Source of the DNA: Roseateles_C aquae
Lineage (GTDB): Bacteria > Pseudomonadota > Gammaproteobacteria > Burkholderiales > Burkholderiaceae_C
DNA: 64,000 nucleotides
Assembly: GCF_032337115.1 (NCBI RefSeq)
Contig: NZ_JAVXZY010000002.1
Span: 186,001-250,000, forward strand
Reading direction: 5' to 3'
The number at the start of each line of letters is the position of its first letter. Within the stretch, counting starts at the first letter, position 1. Below the pieces are notes generated by a model, which saw only the letters and a list, made by a program, of their open reading frames with translations, searched no databases and had not been told where the DNA came from. Positions 1 to 9,154 of this stretch are shown piece by piece. Position numbers and translations under genes: made by a program.

Positions 1-467
1 CACAGCTGCGGCGCGGCCAGCGCCAGCAGGCTCAGGCCCACGAGCAACGCCGTGTTGAGGCGCGGGGCAGCCAGGCGCAAGAGCAAGAGCATCAGCGCCA
101 TGCCATGCAGCACACCGAAGCTGATATAGCTGCGCGGGAACATCCACCAGGAGCCCAGCGACACCAGCAGCGCGCAGCCCGCAATCTGCCCCCAGCGGCG
201 CCAGAAGCGCGGCCAGCCCTGGCCGGCCGCCAGCGCCTCGGCCTGCCCCATGCCGGCACAGAGCAGGAACAGGCTGACGATGGCCGTGCGCTGCCAGGTC
301 CAGAACGGGTCCTCGTAGAAGTTGGCACGCAGATAGTGAAACTGCTGCAGGTCAAAGCAGAAGTGATAGACCGTCATCCAGACCATGGCCAGGCCGCGCA
401 AGGCGTCGAGCCCGGGCTGGCGCTGGGCGGACGGCACTGGGCTTGAGATTTCTGTTGCGATACTCAT
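1..467 (-). CDS. DUF1624 / heparan-alpha-glucosaminide N-acetyltransferase-like membrane protein, partial
   Basis: The reading frame begins at the ATG complementary to 465-467 and runs off the left edge, so only about the first 155 residues are present. I translated it by hand. After a short polar N-terminus it reads RQPGLDALRGLAMVWM and then VYHFCFDL, the typical opening of the DUF1624/HGSNAT-like family of multi-pass inner-membrane proteins. Several hydrophobic helices follow (around SLFLFCAG, LLVSLG, LHGMALMLLLLRL). The family is known for acyl transfer across membranes, but the substrate of bacterial members is mostly unknown. It is divergent from the HtrA-type gene, with 93 bp between them. 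The family call is fairly secure and the function is not. Confidence 0.7.
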   Translation of the reverse strand, partial: MSIATEISSPVPSAQRQPGLDALRGLAMVWMTVYHFCFDLQQFHYLRANFYEDPFWTWQRTAIVSLFLLCAGMGQAEALAAGQGWPRFWRRWGQIAGCALLVSLGSWWMFPRSYISFGVLHGMALMLLLLRLAAPRLNTALLVGLSLLALAAPQL

Positions 468-560
468 CTGGGCCGCAAGTCTAAGGTCGGTCTAAGCCAG
501 CACCCGAAACGCCGCGGAATAATCAAGGCCACCGACAAGTCCACTACACCGAACCTCACC

Positions 561-1643
561 ATGAGCGATCGCCAGCGCCGCGCCTTCACCGCCCTGCCCC
601 TGCTGATCACGGCCTGCCTGGCCGCCGCCACTGCCCTCGCCCAACCACGTGCGGTACAGCCACGCGGGCCGCTGGATGCGGCCGAGCAGAACAATATCAG
701 CGTGTTCAAGCGCGTCTCGCCTTCGGTGGTGCACATCACCAGCCTCGATGTGCAGCGCGACTTCTTTTCGATGAATGTGCAGCAGGTGCCCACCGGTACC
801 GGCACCGGTTTCGTGTGGGACGAGGCCGGCCACATCGTCACCAACTTCCACGTCATCCAGGGCGCCGATGCGGCTCGCGTCACGCTGGCCGATCAGAGCA
901 GCTACAACGCCAAGCTGGTCGGCGTGTTCCAGGACCGCGATCTCGCCGTGCTGCGCATCGACGCGCCCAAGGACAAGCTGCAGCCCATTGCCGTGGGCAG
1001 CAGCAAGGACCTGCAGGTCGGCCAGGGTGTCTATGCCATCGGCAACCCCTTCGGCCTGGACCAGACGCTGACCCGCGGCATCGTCTCGGCGCTGAACCGC
1101 GAGATCGAATCGGTCAATCGCCGCGCCATCCGCGGCGTGATCCAGACCGATGCCGCCATCAACCCCGGCAATTCGGGCGGCCCGCTGCTCGATTCCGCCG
1201 GCCGGCTGATCGGCGTCAACACCCAGATCTACAGCCCCAGCGGCGCCAGTGCCGGCATCGGCTTTGCCATTCCGGTCGACGAGGTCAATCGCGTCGTGCC
1301 CAAGCTGATCAAGGACGGCCGCTACATCCGCCCGGCCCTGGGCATCAGCGCCGGCACGGCCCAGCTGAGCGCCGCGCTGGGCCTGCCCAAGGGCGTGGCC
1401 ATCGTCGGCATTGGCGCGCGCAGCGCCGCCGCTGAAGCAGGCCTGCAGGCCTTTGCCCGCGACCGCAGCGGCCGCATCGTCCACGGCGATGTGATCACCG
1501 CCATCAATGACGAGGCCATTGCCAGCCTCGACGACATGCTGGCCCTGTTGGAGCGCCGCCAGATCGGCGAGCGGGTCAGCCTGAGCCTGTGGAACAAGGG
1601 CAAGACGCGCAAGCAGACGGTGACACTCGGCTCATCCGACTGA
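561..1643 (+). CDS. HtrA/DegP-type periplasmic serine protease with one PDZ domain
   Basis: This is a 360-residue S1C family serine protease. Residues 9-28 form a signal peptide ending near ALAQ. The trypsin-like domain carries the catalytic triad H97 (TNFHVIQG), D127 (QDRDLAVL) and S205 (NPGNSGGPLL). A single PDZ domain follows at about 240-355. With one PDZ it resembles DegS or HhoB in layout more than DegP, but the leader looks cleavable rather than a membrane anchor. The expected role is degradation or sensing of misfolded envelope proteins. It is convergent with the ABC permease gene, which ends 6 bp away, so the two share a very tight end. Confidence 0.9.
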   Translation: MSDRQRRAFTALPLLITACLAAATALAQPRAVQPRGPLDAAEQNNISVFKRVSPSVVHITSLDVQRDFFSMNVQQVPTGTGTGFVWDEAGHIVTNFHVIQGADAARVTLADQSSYNAKLVGVFQDRDLAVLRIDAPKDKLQPIAVGSSKDLQVGQGVYAIGNPFGLDQTLTRGIVSALNREIESVNRRAIRGVIQTDAAINPGNSGGPLLDSAGRLIGVNTQIYSPSGASAGIGFAIPVDEVNRVVPKLIKDGRYIRPALGISAGTAQLSAALGLPKGVAIVGIGARSAAAEAGLQAFARDRSGRIVHGDVITAINDEAIASLDDMLALLERRQIGERVSLSLWNKGKTRKQTVTLGSSD

Positions 1644-1649
1644 CAGGCG

Positions 1650-2963
1650 CTACTCGCGCCAGTCAAAGCGCCACACCGCCAGCAGCGCCAGCAACAAGGC
1701 GCTGCCGAGCAGAATGCCGACCGCCGGCAACGCACTCGCCAGGCCCAGGCCACGCCAGGTCATCGCATCAAAGCCATCAACAGCCCAGCGCACCGGCACC
1801 AGCAGGGTCAGGTCTTGCAGCCAGGCCGGGAAGACGAAGCTGGGCACCCAGGCGCCGCCCAGCATCACCATCAGCAAGGTGGCCAGAATGGCCAGGCCAC
1901 GGGTCGCCTCGGGGGAGCCGCCCAGCGCGGCCAGAAACAGCCCAAAGCCTGCGGTGAACAGGCCATAGCTGACCACCAGCAAGGCCAGCCCCAGCCAGCT
2001 GCCGCTGACACCGAAACCGAACACCACCATACCCACCAGCAACACCAGGCCAAGAATGGCACTGGCAATCAGCGCGGTGCTGCAGAAATGGCTGGCCAGC
2101 AGGACGCCGCGCGACAACGGCGCCGAGCGCAGGCGCAGCCAGAGCCCGGCGCGGCGCGCCAGCAGAATGCCCACGGCCAGGTCCACGCCCAGCATCAGCA
2201 CGAACTGCACGCCCATGCCGGCAAAGGAATGGGCATAGCCGTTGTAGCCGCGCTGGCCGCCAGCGCTCAGGCCCTCTTCACGCAGCGTGTAGGGCAAGGT
2301 CATGCCGGTGGCCGCCGCAGCCGCTGGTGGCGCCGATGCCGCGCTGGCGGCGCCGGGCGCGCTGGCCGCCGAAGCATCGCGCTGCTGCAGCGCTCCCAGG
2401 CTGGTGAACAGCTGCTGCAGGCTGTTGCGTGTTTTTCCATCGAGCGCCGCGTTGTCCTGCAAGGCCTTCAGTGTGCTGTCCAGCCGCGCCTGACCGGCCG
2501 CGCCACTGAAGGCATGGCTCATCGTCTGCTGCATCGCATGCTGGGCAAACAGGCCACGCAGCAGATTCAGGCTGATGCGATCGGAGGGGTCATAAAAGAT
2601 TGCTGCCTCGGCCTTGGCGCCACCCACCATCGCGCGGCTGGCGGCCTCGCCAAAGCCAGCCGGCAGCACCAGGGCGGCCGGCAACTTGCCGCCGCGCACC
2701 AGCGTCGTGGCGCTGGCGCGATCCAGCGTTTGCAGGTCCAGCGCGGCATCCTGGGCCATCGCCGCGGCAATGGCCTGCGACAGCTCACTGCGGTCTTCGT
2801 CGACCAGACCGACCTTGATATGGGCCGGCGACTCGTTGCCGCCGAACAAGGAACCAAAGAATGCCGCAATCAGGATGGGCATCAGCAGATTGATCGCCAG
2901 CGCGCGGCGATTGCTGAGGTAGAGGCGCAGCTGCACACGAACCAGGGCCAGCAAAGCGTTCAT
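1650..2963 (-). CDS. ABC-2 type transporter permease
   Basis: This 437-residue inner-membrane permease pairs with the ATPase gene just upstream, 10 bp away. A first helix lies at about residues 20-42 (INLLMPILIAAFFGSLFGG). A large periplasmic loop of roughly 180 residues follows, then five or six helices in the C-terminal half, the usual ABC-2 membrane layout of drug or polysaccharide exporters. The loop contains an Ala/Ser/Pro-rich low-complexity stretch near residues 195-220, probably a flexible linker. The exported substrate cannot be told from the sequence. Confidence 0.88.
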   Translation of the reverse strand: MNALLALVRVQLRLYLSNRRALAINLLMPILIAAFFGSLFGGNESPAHIKVGLVDEDRSELSQAIAAAMAQDAALDLQTLDRASATTLVRGGKLPAALVLPAGFGEAASRAMVGGAKAEAAIFYDPSDRISLNLLRGLFAQHAMQQTMSHAFSGAAGQARLDSTLKALQDNAALDGKTRNSLQQLFTSLGALQQRDASAASAPGAASAASAPPAAAAATGMTLPYTLREEGLSAGGQRGYNGYAHSFAGMGVQFVLMLGVDLAVGILLARRAGLWLRLRSAPLSRGVLLASHFCSTALIASAILGLVLLVGMVVFGFGVSGSWLGLALLVVSYGLFTAGFGLFLAALGGSPEATRGLAILATLLMVMLGGAWVPSFVFPAWLQDLTLLVPVRWAVDGFDAMTWRGLGLASALPAVGILLGSALLLALLAVWRFDWRE

Positions 2964-2973
2964 CGTCAGCTCC

Positions 2974-3909
2974 TCAATCGCGCAGGGTACGGCCGGTCAG
3001 GGCCAGGAAGACGGCTTCGAGGCTGGGCCGCCCCGAGGAGAACTGCTGCAGGCCATGGCCGCGCAGCGCGTCCAAGGCGCCGGCCGCATCGTCCAGGGAC
3101 TGCAGGCCGAGCTTCAAGTTGCTCCCCTGCCTGTGAACCGCTCGCACGCCGGGCAGCGCCAGCAGCGTCGCATCGTCCGGCAAGCCGGGCGCCGCCGGCG
3201 TCGCTTCGGCGAATTGCAGCTGCAGCTCGGCCGCCACCGGCAGCTTTGCCAGCAACTCGTCCAGGCTGCCCTCGGCGACGCTGCGCCCATGGTCGACGAT
3301 CTGTATGCGGTCGCACAGGCGCTCGGCCTCCTCCATGTAATGGGTGGTGTAGAGCAGCGCCCGGCCCTGGCCGCGCAGCAGTTCCAGCGTGTCGAAGATG
3401 GCGTTGCGGCTCTGCGGATCGACGCCAACGGTGGGCTCGTCAAAGATCAGCACATCGGGCTCATGCAGCAGGGCGCAGGCGATGTTCAGCCGGCGCTTCA
3501 TGCCGCCGCTGAAATTCGCCACCCGCTCATCGGCCCGCTCGGCCAGGCCGCTGATTTCCAGCACGGCACGAATGCGTTCGGCCAGCGTCGCGCCGGCCAG
3601 GCCATAAAGCGCACCAAAGGCCTGCAGATTGGCCCGCGCCGACAGCAACTCATACAGCGCCAGCTCCTGGGGCACCAGACCGATGCGGCGCTTGGCCGGA
3701 TCGGCGTCGCCCTGCAAGGCGCGGCCATCGAGCAAGACCTGCCCCTGATCGGGCTTCAGCAGCCCGCACAGCATGGCCACCGTGGTGCTCTTGCCGGCGC
3801 CATTGGGCCCGAGCAGGCCCAGGGTCTGGCCGCTGCGCAGGCGCAGATTGAGATCGTTGACAACGGTCTTGTCACCGTATCGCTTGCTCAGTCCTTGTGC
3901 TTCAAGCAT
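2974..3909 (-). CDS. ABC transporter ATP-binding protein (DrrA/CcmA-like exporter ATPase)
   Basis: This 311-residue ATPase shows Walker A GPNGAGKST at residues 34-42, a Q-loop (LVPQEL), the signature SGGMKRRLNIA, Walker B LIFDEPTVGVDP and an H-loop (TTHYMEEAE). The last 90 residues are a C-terminal extension of the kind found in DrrA-type exporters. It is the first gene of a two-gene operon with the permease and probably forms a homodimer on it. The start at 3909 gives a compact N-terminus typical of the family (MLEAQGLSKRYG). Confidence 0.92.
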   Translation of the reverse strand: MLEAQGLSKRYGDKTVVNDLNLRLRSGQTLGLLGPNGAGKSTTVAMLCGLLKPDQGQVLLDGRALQGDADPAKRRIGLVPQELALYELLSARANLQAFGALYGLAGATLAERIRAVLEISGLAERADERVANFSGGMKRRLNIACALLHEPDVLIFDEPTVGVDPQSRNAIFDTLELLRGQGRALLYTTHYMEEAERLCDRIQIVDHGRSVAEGSLDELLAKLPVAAELQLQFAEATPAAPGLPDDATLLALPGVRAVHRQGSNLKLGLQSLDDAAGALDALRGHGLQQFSSGRPSLEAVFLALTGRTLRD

Positions 3910-4155
3910 CTCCGTCCTCCGCCATGGCGCTGTGCCGCATCATCGTCGGCCGGCGGATGGTAGTCAGGCCGGCAGCCCATGCGCGACAACAGCTTCGTCA
4001 CGTCGGCAAAACACGACATCGCCAGCCAGGCTCAGGCATGCCCGGTCAGTGCTCGGCCTTGTGATACCGTCGCCGCTGGTCGCGCGTTTTTTCGAGTCAG
4101 AGCATCGCATGAGCAGTCGCCGCCGCGCCGCGGGCCCTGATGGCCCACAGCAGGC
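3910..4155. other. Intergenic region between divergent ABC operon and sensor kinase
   Basis: This 246-bp stretch lies between divergently transcribed genes and must hold both promoters. I see no convincing coding sequence, strong hairpin or clear -35/-10 pair in it. Confidence 0.5.
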
Positions 4156-6807
4156 ATGAAGCCTTCAGTCACAACATCCCCTCAGGTGTCAGCCACGCTC
4201 TGGGCGCGGCTGGGCCATGGCTATGGCGCGGCCTGGTTGACCGCCCTCTTGAGCCTCCTGATCTGCACCGGCCTGATTCAGCTGCAGCAGTACTACCAGG
4301 CCGATCAGGAGCGACAACGCGTCGAGACCCGGCTGGGTCAGCTGCGCAGCCAGCTCGAAGGCGCTGCCCAAGCCACCTTCAGTCCGACGCTGGGCCTGGA
4401 GGCCATGATCCAGCTCGATGGCGACCTCAGCGAGGAGCGCTTTCAGGCCTTGACGACACGGGTGGTGCGCATGGTGCCGCATATCCGCAGCATCGTCGCC
4501 GCACCCAACGATATTGCCCGCCATGTCTACCCGCTGGCCGGCAACGAGCGTGTCCAGGGCTTGGACTACCGCAGCATTCCCCAGCAATGGCAACAGGTGC
4601 AGGCAGCCCGCAAGCGCGGCGCACCCTTGTTGGTCGGACCAGTCAATCTGGTGCAAGGCGGCCAGGGGCTGATCCAGCGCACGCCGGTATTCCTGCGTCA
4701 GGACGGTGAGGAGCGCCTGGGGCACTATTGGGGCGTGGTCTCGGTGGTCGCCGACCTGCCCCGCTTTCTGGCCGCCGCCGGCTTGAATGACAGCTCTGGC
4801 TTGGACATCGCCGTGGTCGAGAGCAGTGCCTCCGGCACGATCGGCCGCCTGATCACCGGCCAGGCAGCCGTGCTCAGCCTGCAACCGGCCAGGCAGCTGA
4901 CGCAATTGCCCGGCGCGCAGTGGATGCTGCTGGCCGTGCCCGCCGGCGGGTGGGAAGCCGAGCCGCCCTGGCAGAACCCGCAAGCCTTGGCGGCCATCTT
5001 TGCCGGTGTGGTGATCACCACCCTGGTCTTCATGCTCAACCGGCAGAGCCGGGCCTTGCAAAAGCGCAATGAAACGCTGTCCAACGAGATCGCCCAGGGC
5101 CGCCAAGCCCGTGAGCAGTTGGAAGAGTCACAGGCGCGCTTTCGCAGCCTGGCCGCGCTGGCCAGCGACTGGGTCTGGGAACAGGACGAGGAACTGCGCT
5201 TCACCTATGTGTCCCGGGCTGCCGAGGAAGCGACTGAGGTCAACACCAACAATGTGCTGGGCTTTCGGCGCTGGGAGTCGCCATCGCTGGTGCCCGGCGT
5301 CGATTGGGACGCCCATATGGCCGCGCTGAGCCGCTGCGAAGCCTTCCGCGATTTCGAGTATGCACAGTACACCGCGGACGGTAGCCTGCGCCATGTCAGC
5401 GTCTCCGGCGTGCCGATCTTCGATGCCGACGGCCGCTTCCGCGGCTACCGCGGCACGGGGCGCAACATCACGCCTGCCAAGCAGGCGGAGGCCGCACTGA
5501 GGGAGTCGCAGGCGGCGCTGGTGCTGGCCCGCGACCGGCTGCAGGCGGTGCTCGATGCGGCCATCGAGGTGGCCATCATTGCGACCGATATGCAGGGGCG
5601 CGTCATCCTCTTCAACCGGGGGGCCGAGCGCATGCTGGGCTACCAGGAAGAGTTCATGCTCGGCAAGTCGCCGGCCATGCTGCACCTGCCCAGCGAGGTC
5701 AGCGCCCGTGCCCGCGAGCTGAGCGCGCAGCTGGGCCAGACGATCGAAGGCTTTGAAACCTTTGTTGCCCTGCCCCGCCGCGACGGCACGGAATCGCACG
5801 ACTGGACCTATCTGCGCCAGGACGGCAGCACCGTGCAGGTATCGCTGAACGTGTCCATGGTCTGCGGCCGCAACGGCGTGCCGCTCGGGTTCCTGGGCAT
5901 TGCCCGCGACATCAGTGCACAGCGCCGCGCCGAGGCCGAGCTGCGCACGCTCAATGCCGAGCTGGAGTCGCGCGTGCAGTCGCGCACCGCCGAACTGAGC
6001 GAGGCGCTCAGTCATCTGCGCCAGGCGCAGGACGAGTTGCTGCGCTCCGAGAAAATGGCCGCGCTCGGCAGCCTGGTGGCCGGGGTGGCGCATGAACTCA
6101 ACACCCCGCTGGGCAACTGCCTGACCACCGCCTCGACGCTGGATGAGCGCACCCGCGAGACCCAGCGTGCCTTCGCCGCCAACACCTTGCGTCGCTCCAG
6201 CCTGGAGGCCTATCTGCATGATGCCGCCACCGCAGCCGAGCTGCTGTTGCGCGGCCTGGGCACGGCCAATGAGCTGGTCACGCATTTCAAGCAACTCTCG
6301 GTCGACCAGACCAGCGCGCAGCGCCGCAATTTCAGGCTCAGCGCCGTGGTCGGTGATGTGCTGAGCATCATGAAGGCGCGCTGGAAGGCCACGCCCTACC
6401 GCATAGAAACCGCGCTGGCGCTGCTCGACGACGACATCGACAGCTACCCCGGCCCGCTCGGCCAGGTGCTCAGCAATTTGCTGCTCAACGCGCTGCTGCA
6501 TGCCTTCGAGGGGCGTGAGCAGGGCCTGCTGCGCATCAGCGCGCGCGAGGTCGGCGTCGATGAAATCGAGCTGGTGGTCGAGGACGACGGCGTGGGCATG
6601 AGCGAGGAAGTGCGGCGGCGCGCCTTTGATCCCTTCTTCACGACCAAGATGGGCCGCGGCGGCACAGGGCTGGGCCTGAACATCGTCTACAACATCATCA
6701 CCGGCATTCTCGGTGGCCAGGTCGAGCTGCACAGCGAAGCCGGCCACGGCTGCCGCTTTGTCTTCACCCTGCCCCGGGTCGCGCCGGAGCTGCGTAGCGC
6801 AAGCTAG
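4156..6807 (+). CDS. Membrane sensor histidine kinase with CHASE and two PAS domains
   Basis: This is an 883-residue hybrid-free sensor kinase. A first membrane helix lies at about 27-45, followed by a periplasmic CHASE-type sensor domain (about 75-270, with the tell-tale VYPLAGNE and GPVNLVQGG segments). A second helix lies at about 278-298. Two PAS/PAC modules follow (about 325-450 and 460-595), then a short coiled coil. The phosphoacceptor is H646 in GVAHELNTPLGN, and the ATPase domain carries DDGVGM and the GTGLGL box. No response regulator is adjacent on either side, so its partner must be encoded elsewhere. The input ligand is unknown. Confidence 0.9.
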   Translation: MKPSVTTSPQVSATLWARLGHGYGAAWLTALLSLLICTGLIQLQQYYQADQERQRVETRLGQLRSQLEGAAQATFSPTLGLEAMIQLDGDLSEERFQALTTRVVRMVPHIRSIVAAPNDIARHVYPLAGNERVQGLDYRSIPQQWQQVQAARKRGAPLLVGPVNLVQGGQGLIQRTPVFLRQDGEERLGHYWGVVSVVADLPRFLAAAGLNDSSGLDIAVVESSASGTIGRLITGQAAVLSLQPARQLTQLPGAQWMLLAVPAGGWEAEPPWQNPQALAAIFAGVVITTLVFMLNRQSRALQKRNETLSNEIAQGRQAREQLEESQARFRSLAALASDWVWEQDEELRFTYVSRAAEEATEVNTNNVLGFRRWESPSLVPGVDWDAHMAALSRCEAFRDFEYAQYTADGSLRHVSVSGVPIFDADGRFRGYRGTGRNITPAKQAEAALRESQAALVLARDRLQAVLDAAIEVAIIATDMQGRVILFNRGAERMLGYQEEFMLGKSPAMLHLPSEVSARARELSAQLGQTIEGFETFVALPRRDGTESHDWTYLRQDGSTVQVSLNVSMVCGRNGVPLGFLGIARDISAQRRAEAELRTLNAELESRVQSRTAELSEALSHLRQAQDELLRSEKMAALGSLVAGVAHELNTPLGNCLTTASTLDERTRETQRAFAANTLRRSSLEAYLHDAATAAELLLRGLGTANELVTHFKQLSVDQTSAQRRNFRLSAVVGDVLSIMKARWKATPYRIETALALLDDDIDSYPGPLGQVLSNLLLNALLHAFEGREQGLLRISAREVGVDEIELVVEDDGVGMSEEVRRRAFDPFFTTKMGRGGTGLGLNIVYNIITGILGGQVELHSEAGHGCRFVFTLPRVAPELRSAS

Positions 6808-6873
6808 GGCCTGTTGACACGACGCAATGCCCCCGCCGCTGCAGCGCGGCGCGAGATCGGCGACGATGCCGCG

Positions 6874-7893
6874 ATGAACACACCGCTTTCCGTGCTGGAC
6901 CTGGCCCCGGTCGTCGAGGGCAGCAGCACCCGCGAGGCCCTGCTGAACAGCCTCGATCTGGCCCGTCACGCCGATGCACTCGGCTACCAGCGCTACTGGG
7001 TGGCCGAACACCACAATATGAGCGGCGTGGCCAGCTCGGCCACGGCCGTGCTGATTGGCCAACTCGCTGCGGTGACACAGCGCATCCGCGTCGGCTCGGG
7101 CGGCATCATGCTGCCCAACCATGCTCCGCTCGTCATTGCCGAGCAGTTCGGCACCCTGGCGACGCTCTACCCTGATCGCATCGACCTGGGCCTGGGTCGC
7201 GCCCCGGGTACCGACGGGCCGACGATGCGCGCGCTGCGCCGTCATCTGGACGGCGCAGCCGAAGACCGCTTTCCGCAAGACGTGCAGGAACTGCAGGCCT
7301 TTCTGGCGCCGGCCCGCGAAGGCCAGCAGGTGCAGGCGGTGCCCGGCCAGGGCACCGAGGTGCCCATCTGGCTGCTCGGCTCCAGCCTGTACAGCGCGCA
7401 GCTGGCCGCCTACCTGGGCCTGCCCTTTGCCTTTGCGTCACATTTCGCGCCCGCTCAGCTGATGGCGGCGCTGGCGCTGTACCGCGCCCAGTACCGGCCA
7501 AGCAGCCGCCACCCCAAGCCCCATGCGATGGTGGCCCTGAATGTGATCGTGGCCGACAGCGATGAGCAAGCGCAGTACTTGTTCACCTCGCTGCAACAGC
7601 GTTTCCTGGGCATGGTGCGCGGCCGGCGCGGGCTGCTGCCGCGGCCGGTGGCGACGATGGACGGCCTGTGGAACCCGGCCGAGCAGTCACAGGTGGCGGC
7701 GATGCTGGCCGAGTCCCTTGTCGGCAGCCCGGCCAGCGTCGCTCGCGGGCTCGGCGCCACGCTGGCTCGCACCGCGGCCGATGAGCTGATCGTCGCCTGC
7801 GGCGTTCACGATCATCAGGCGCGCAAGCGGTCCTACGCCTTGCTCGCCGCATTGGCTGGTCTGGCAGGCCTGGCGGACACGGGCCAGAAGTGA
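6874..7893 (+). CDS. LLM-class flavin-dependent oxidoreductase (MsnO8 type)
   Basis: This 339-residue protein belongs to the bacterial luciferase-like monooxygenase superfamily, which uses reduced FMN. The start was set at 6874 because the family begins with a segment like TPLSVLDLAPV, which immediately follows this ATG; a longer in-frame start at 6814 would add 20 atypical residues. Family hallmarks are RYWVAEHHNM near residues 42-51, the GGIMLPNHAPLV segment near 80-92 and the GLGRAPGTD segment. Members of this subgroup are often annotated as oxidoreductases of unknown substrate. A perfect hairpin follows directly after the stop codon. Confidence 0.85.
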   Translation: MNTPLSVLDLAPVVEGSSTREALLNSLDLARHADALGYQRYWVAEHHNMSGVASSATAVLIGQLAAVTQRIRVGSGGIMLPNHAPLVIAEQFGTLATLYPDRIDLGLGRAPGTDGPTMRALRRHLDGAAEDRFPQDVQELQAFLAPAREGQQVQAVPGQGTEVPIWLLGSSLYSAQLAAYLGLPFAFASHFAPAQLMAALALYRAQYRPSSRHPKPHAMVALNVIVADSDEQAQYLFTSLQQRFLGMVRGRRGLLPRPVATMDGLWNPAEQSQVAAMLAESLVGSPASVARGLGATLARTAADELIVACGVHDHQARKRSYALLAALAGLAGLADTGQK

Positions 7894-7895
7894 CA

Positions 7896-7927
7896 AGGCC
7901 CTGCCGCAATTGCTTGCGGCAGGGCCT
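7896..7927 (+). terminator. Perfect 14-bp hairpin after the flavin oxidoreductase gene
   Basis: The arms AGGCCCTGCCGCAA (7896-7909) and TTGCGGCAGGGCCT (7914-7927) are exact reverse complements around a 4-nt loop. The hairpin begins 3 bp after the stop codon. No T-tract follows, so it may act as a 3' end stabiliser or a rho-assisted terminator rather than a canonical intrinsic terminator. Confidence 0.65.
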
Positions 7928-8177
7928 GGCACCAACAGCGAAGGCTGTCCCCACAGCTCGCCTCGTCCACACGCCGCGGGCAGATTTTTCCTGCTGCGGC
8001 GCTGCCTGGCGCGGTGGCCGGCGGTGGCTCTCCTCATCCTCATTCAACGGGGTTTGTGACCCGCTGACGCCATTGGACCTGGCTTTGGCATCAGGCTCAA
8101 TCATCTTGCCCGGGCAGTATGTTTCGCATTGCCGCCGGCAATGGGCAAACGAAAGCTGCGCGGCAAAACGTGAAATA

Positions 8178-9122
8178 TCAGACGCTGGCGAAGAGCTCGA
8201 CGTTCAGCCTGCGCAGCCAGCAGACCGCTGGATCGTCGTTGAAGCGGCTGTGCCAGTACTGATGCACCAGGATGGACGGCAGGTCCAGCGGGCAGTCGAC
8301 CACCCTCAGGCCATGAGCGCGGGCCAGGCGCTGAGACACCTGCTCGGTCGCCGTGAACACAAAATCGGTCTGGGCCACCAGATAGGGTGCCACCAGCACC
8401 GAATGGACACGGGCGCCGATGGCGGCCTCCCCGGCCGCCGCCAGCACCGCCTGCTCGACGCGCTGGTAGGAATGCATGCTGTCATGCAGCGAGGCCACCA
8501 CATGGCGTTCGCGGCAGAACTGGGCCAGCGTCATTGACTGGCCCTTGATGCGCGGATGGCCCTCGCGGACCAGGCAGACATAGCGCGAGCCATACAGCGG
8601 CTCGGCCAGCACGCGAGGCCCGGGGTCGGTGAACACGCCGAGGCAGAGGTCAACGTCCCCGCTGGCCAGCCTTGCCTCCAGCGAGGCGCCGGTCAGGGGC
8701 ACGATATCCCAGCGCAGGCCCGGCGCGCGCTGGGCCGCCTCGGCCATCAGCTTGGGCACGAAATGCACGGCACCGACATCGCTGCAGCTGACCCTGAACA
8801 CCCGGCTGGAGCGCTGCGGCACAAAGCTGGGCTGCTGGCGCAACTCGCGGTCGACCACCTGGATCACCTGGGCCACAGCCGGCGCCAGCCGGTGGGCGAG
8901 ATGAGTGGGGCGCATGCCGGTTTTGTTGCGCGAGAACAGCTCGTCGTCGTAGTAGCGTCGCAGCGTCGCCAACGACTTGGACAGTGCCGGCTGCGACAGG
9001 CCCAGATCTTCCGCCGCCGCCGTCAGGCTGCCCAGGCGGTAGATGGCCTCGAAGGCGCGAAAGTGCAGCAGTTCCGGGGCTCGCTCTGCACCGGCGTTGA
9101 GCAAGCTCTGCGTCGGTGTCAT
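8178..9122 (-). CDS. LysR-family transcriptional regulator
   Basis: This 314-residue regulator has an N-terminal winged helix-turn-helix (about residues 22-80, with LGSLTAAAEDLGLSQPALSK). A type 2 periplasmic-binding-like effector domain follows (about 105-300). The start at 9122 is preferred because AGGAG lies about 9 nt upstream; an upstream in-frame start at 9158 would overlap the end of purL and has no ribosome binding site. It lies 32 bp behind purL on the same strand and could be cotranscribed. No divergent target gene is adjacent, so its regulon cannot be guessed. The long 284-bp gap downstream (7894-8177) holds only the hairpin of the convergent neighbour. Confidence 0.88.
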   Translation of the reverse strand: MTPTQSLLNAGAERAPELLHFRAFEAIYRLGSLTAAAEDLGLSQPALSKSLATLRRYYDDELFSRNKTGMRPTHLAHRLAPAVAQVIQVVDRELRQQPSFVPQRSSRVFRVSCSDVGAVHFVPKLMAEAAQRAPGLRWDIVPLTGASLEARLASGDVDLCLGVFTDPGPRVLAEPLYGSRYVCLVREGHPRIKGQSMTLAQFCRERHVVASLHDSMHSYQRVEQAVLAAAGEAAIGARVHSVLVAPYLVAQTDFVFTATEQVSQRLARAHGLRVVDCPLDLPSILVHQYWHSRFNDDPAVCWLRRLNVELFASV

Positions 9123-9154
9123 CGTGGGCTGCTCCTGCGCGCCTCGTTCGGGGC

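Noticed and set aside
1815..3512. 565-codon plus-strand open frame across the ABC transporter genes
   Set aside because: It is antisense to a complete ATPase/permease pair and has only low-complexity sequence.
5128..7278. 716-codon minus-strand open frame opposite the sensor kinase
   Set aside because: It spans two well-supported plus-strand genes and is Ala/His/Gln-rich without motifs.
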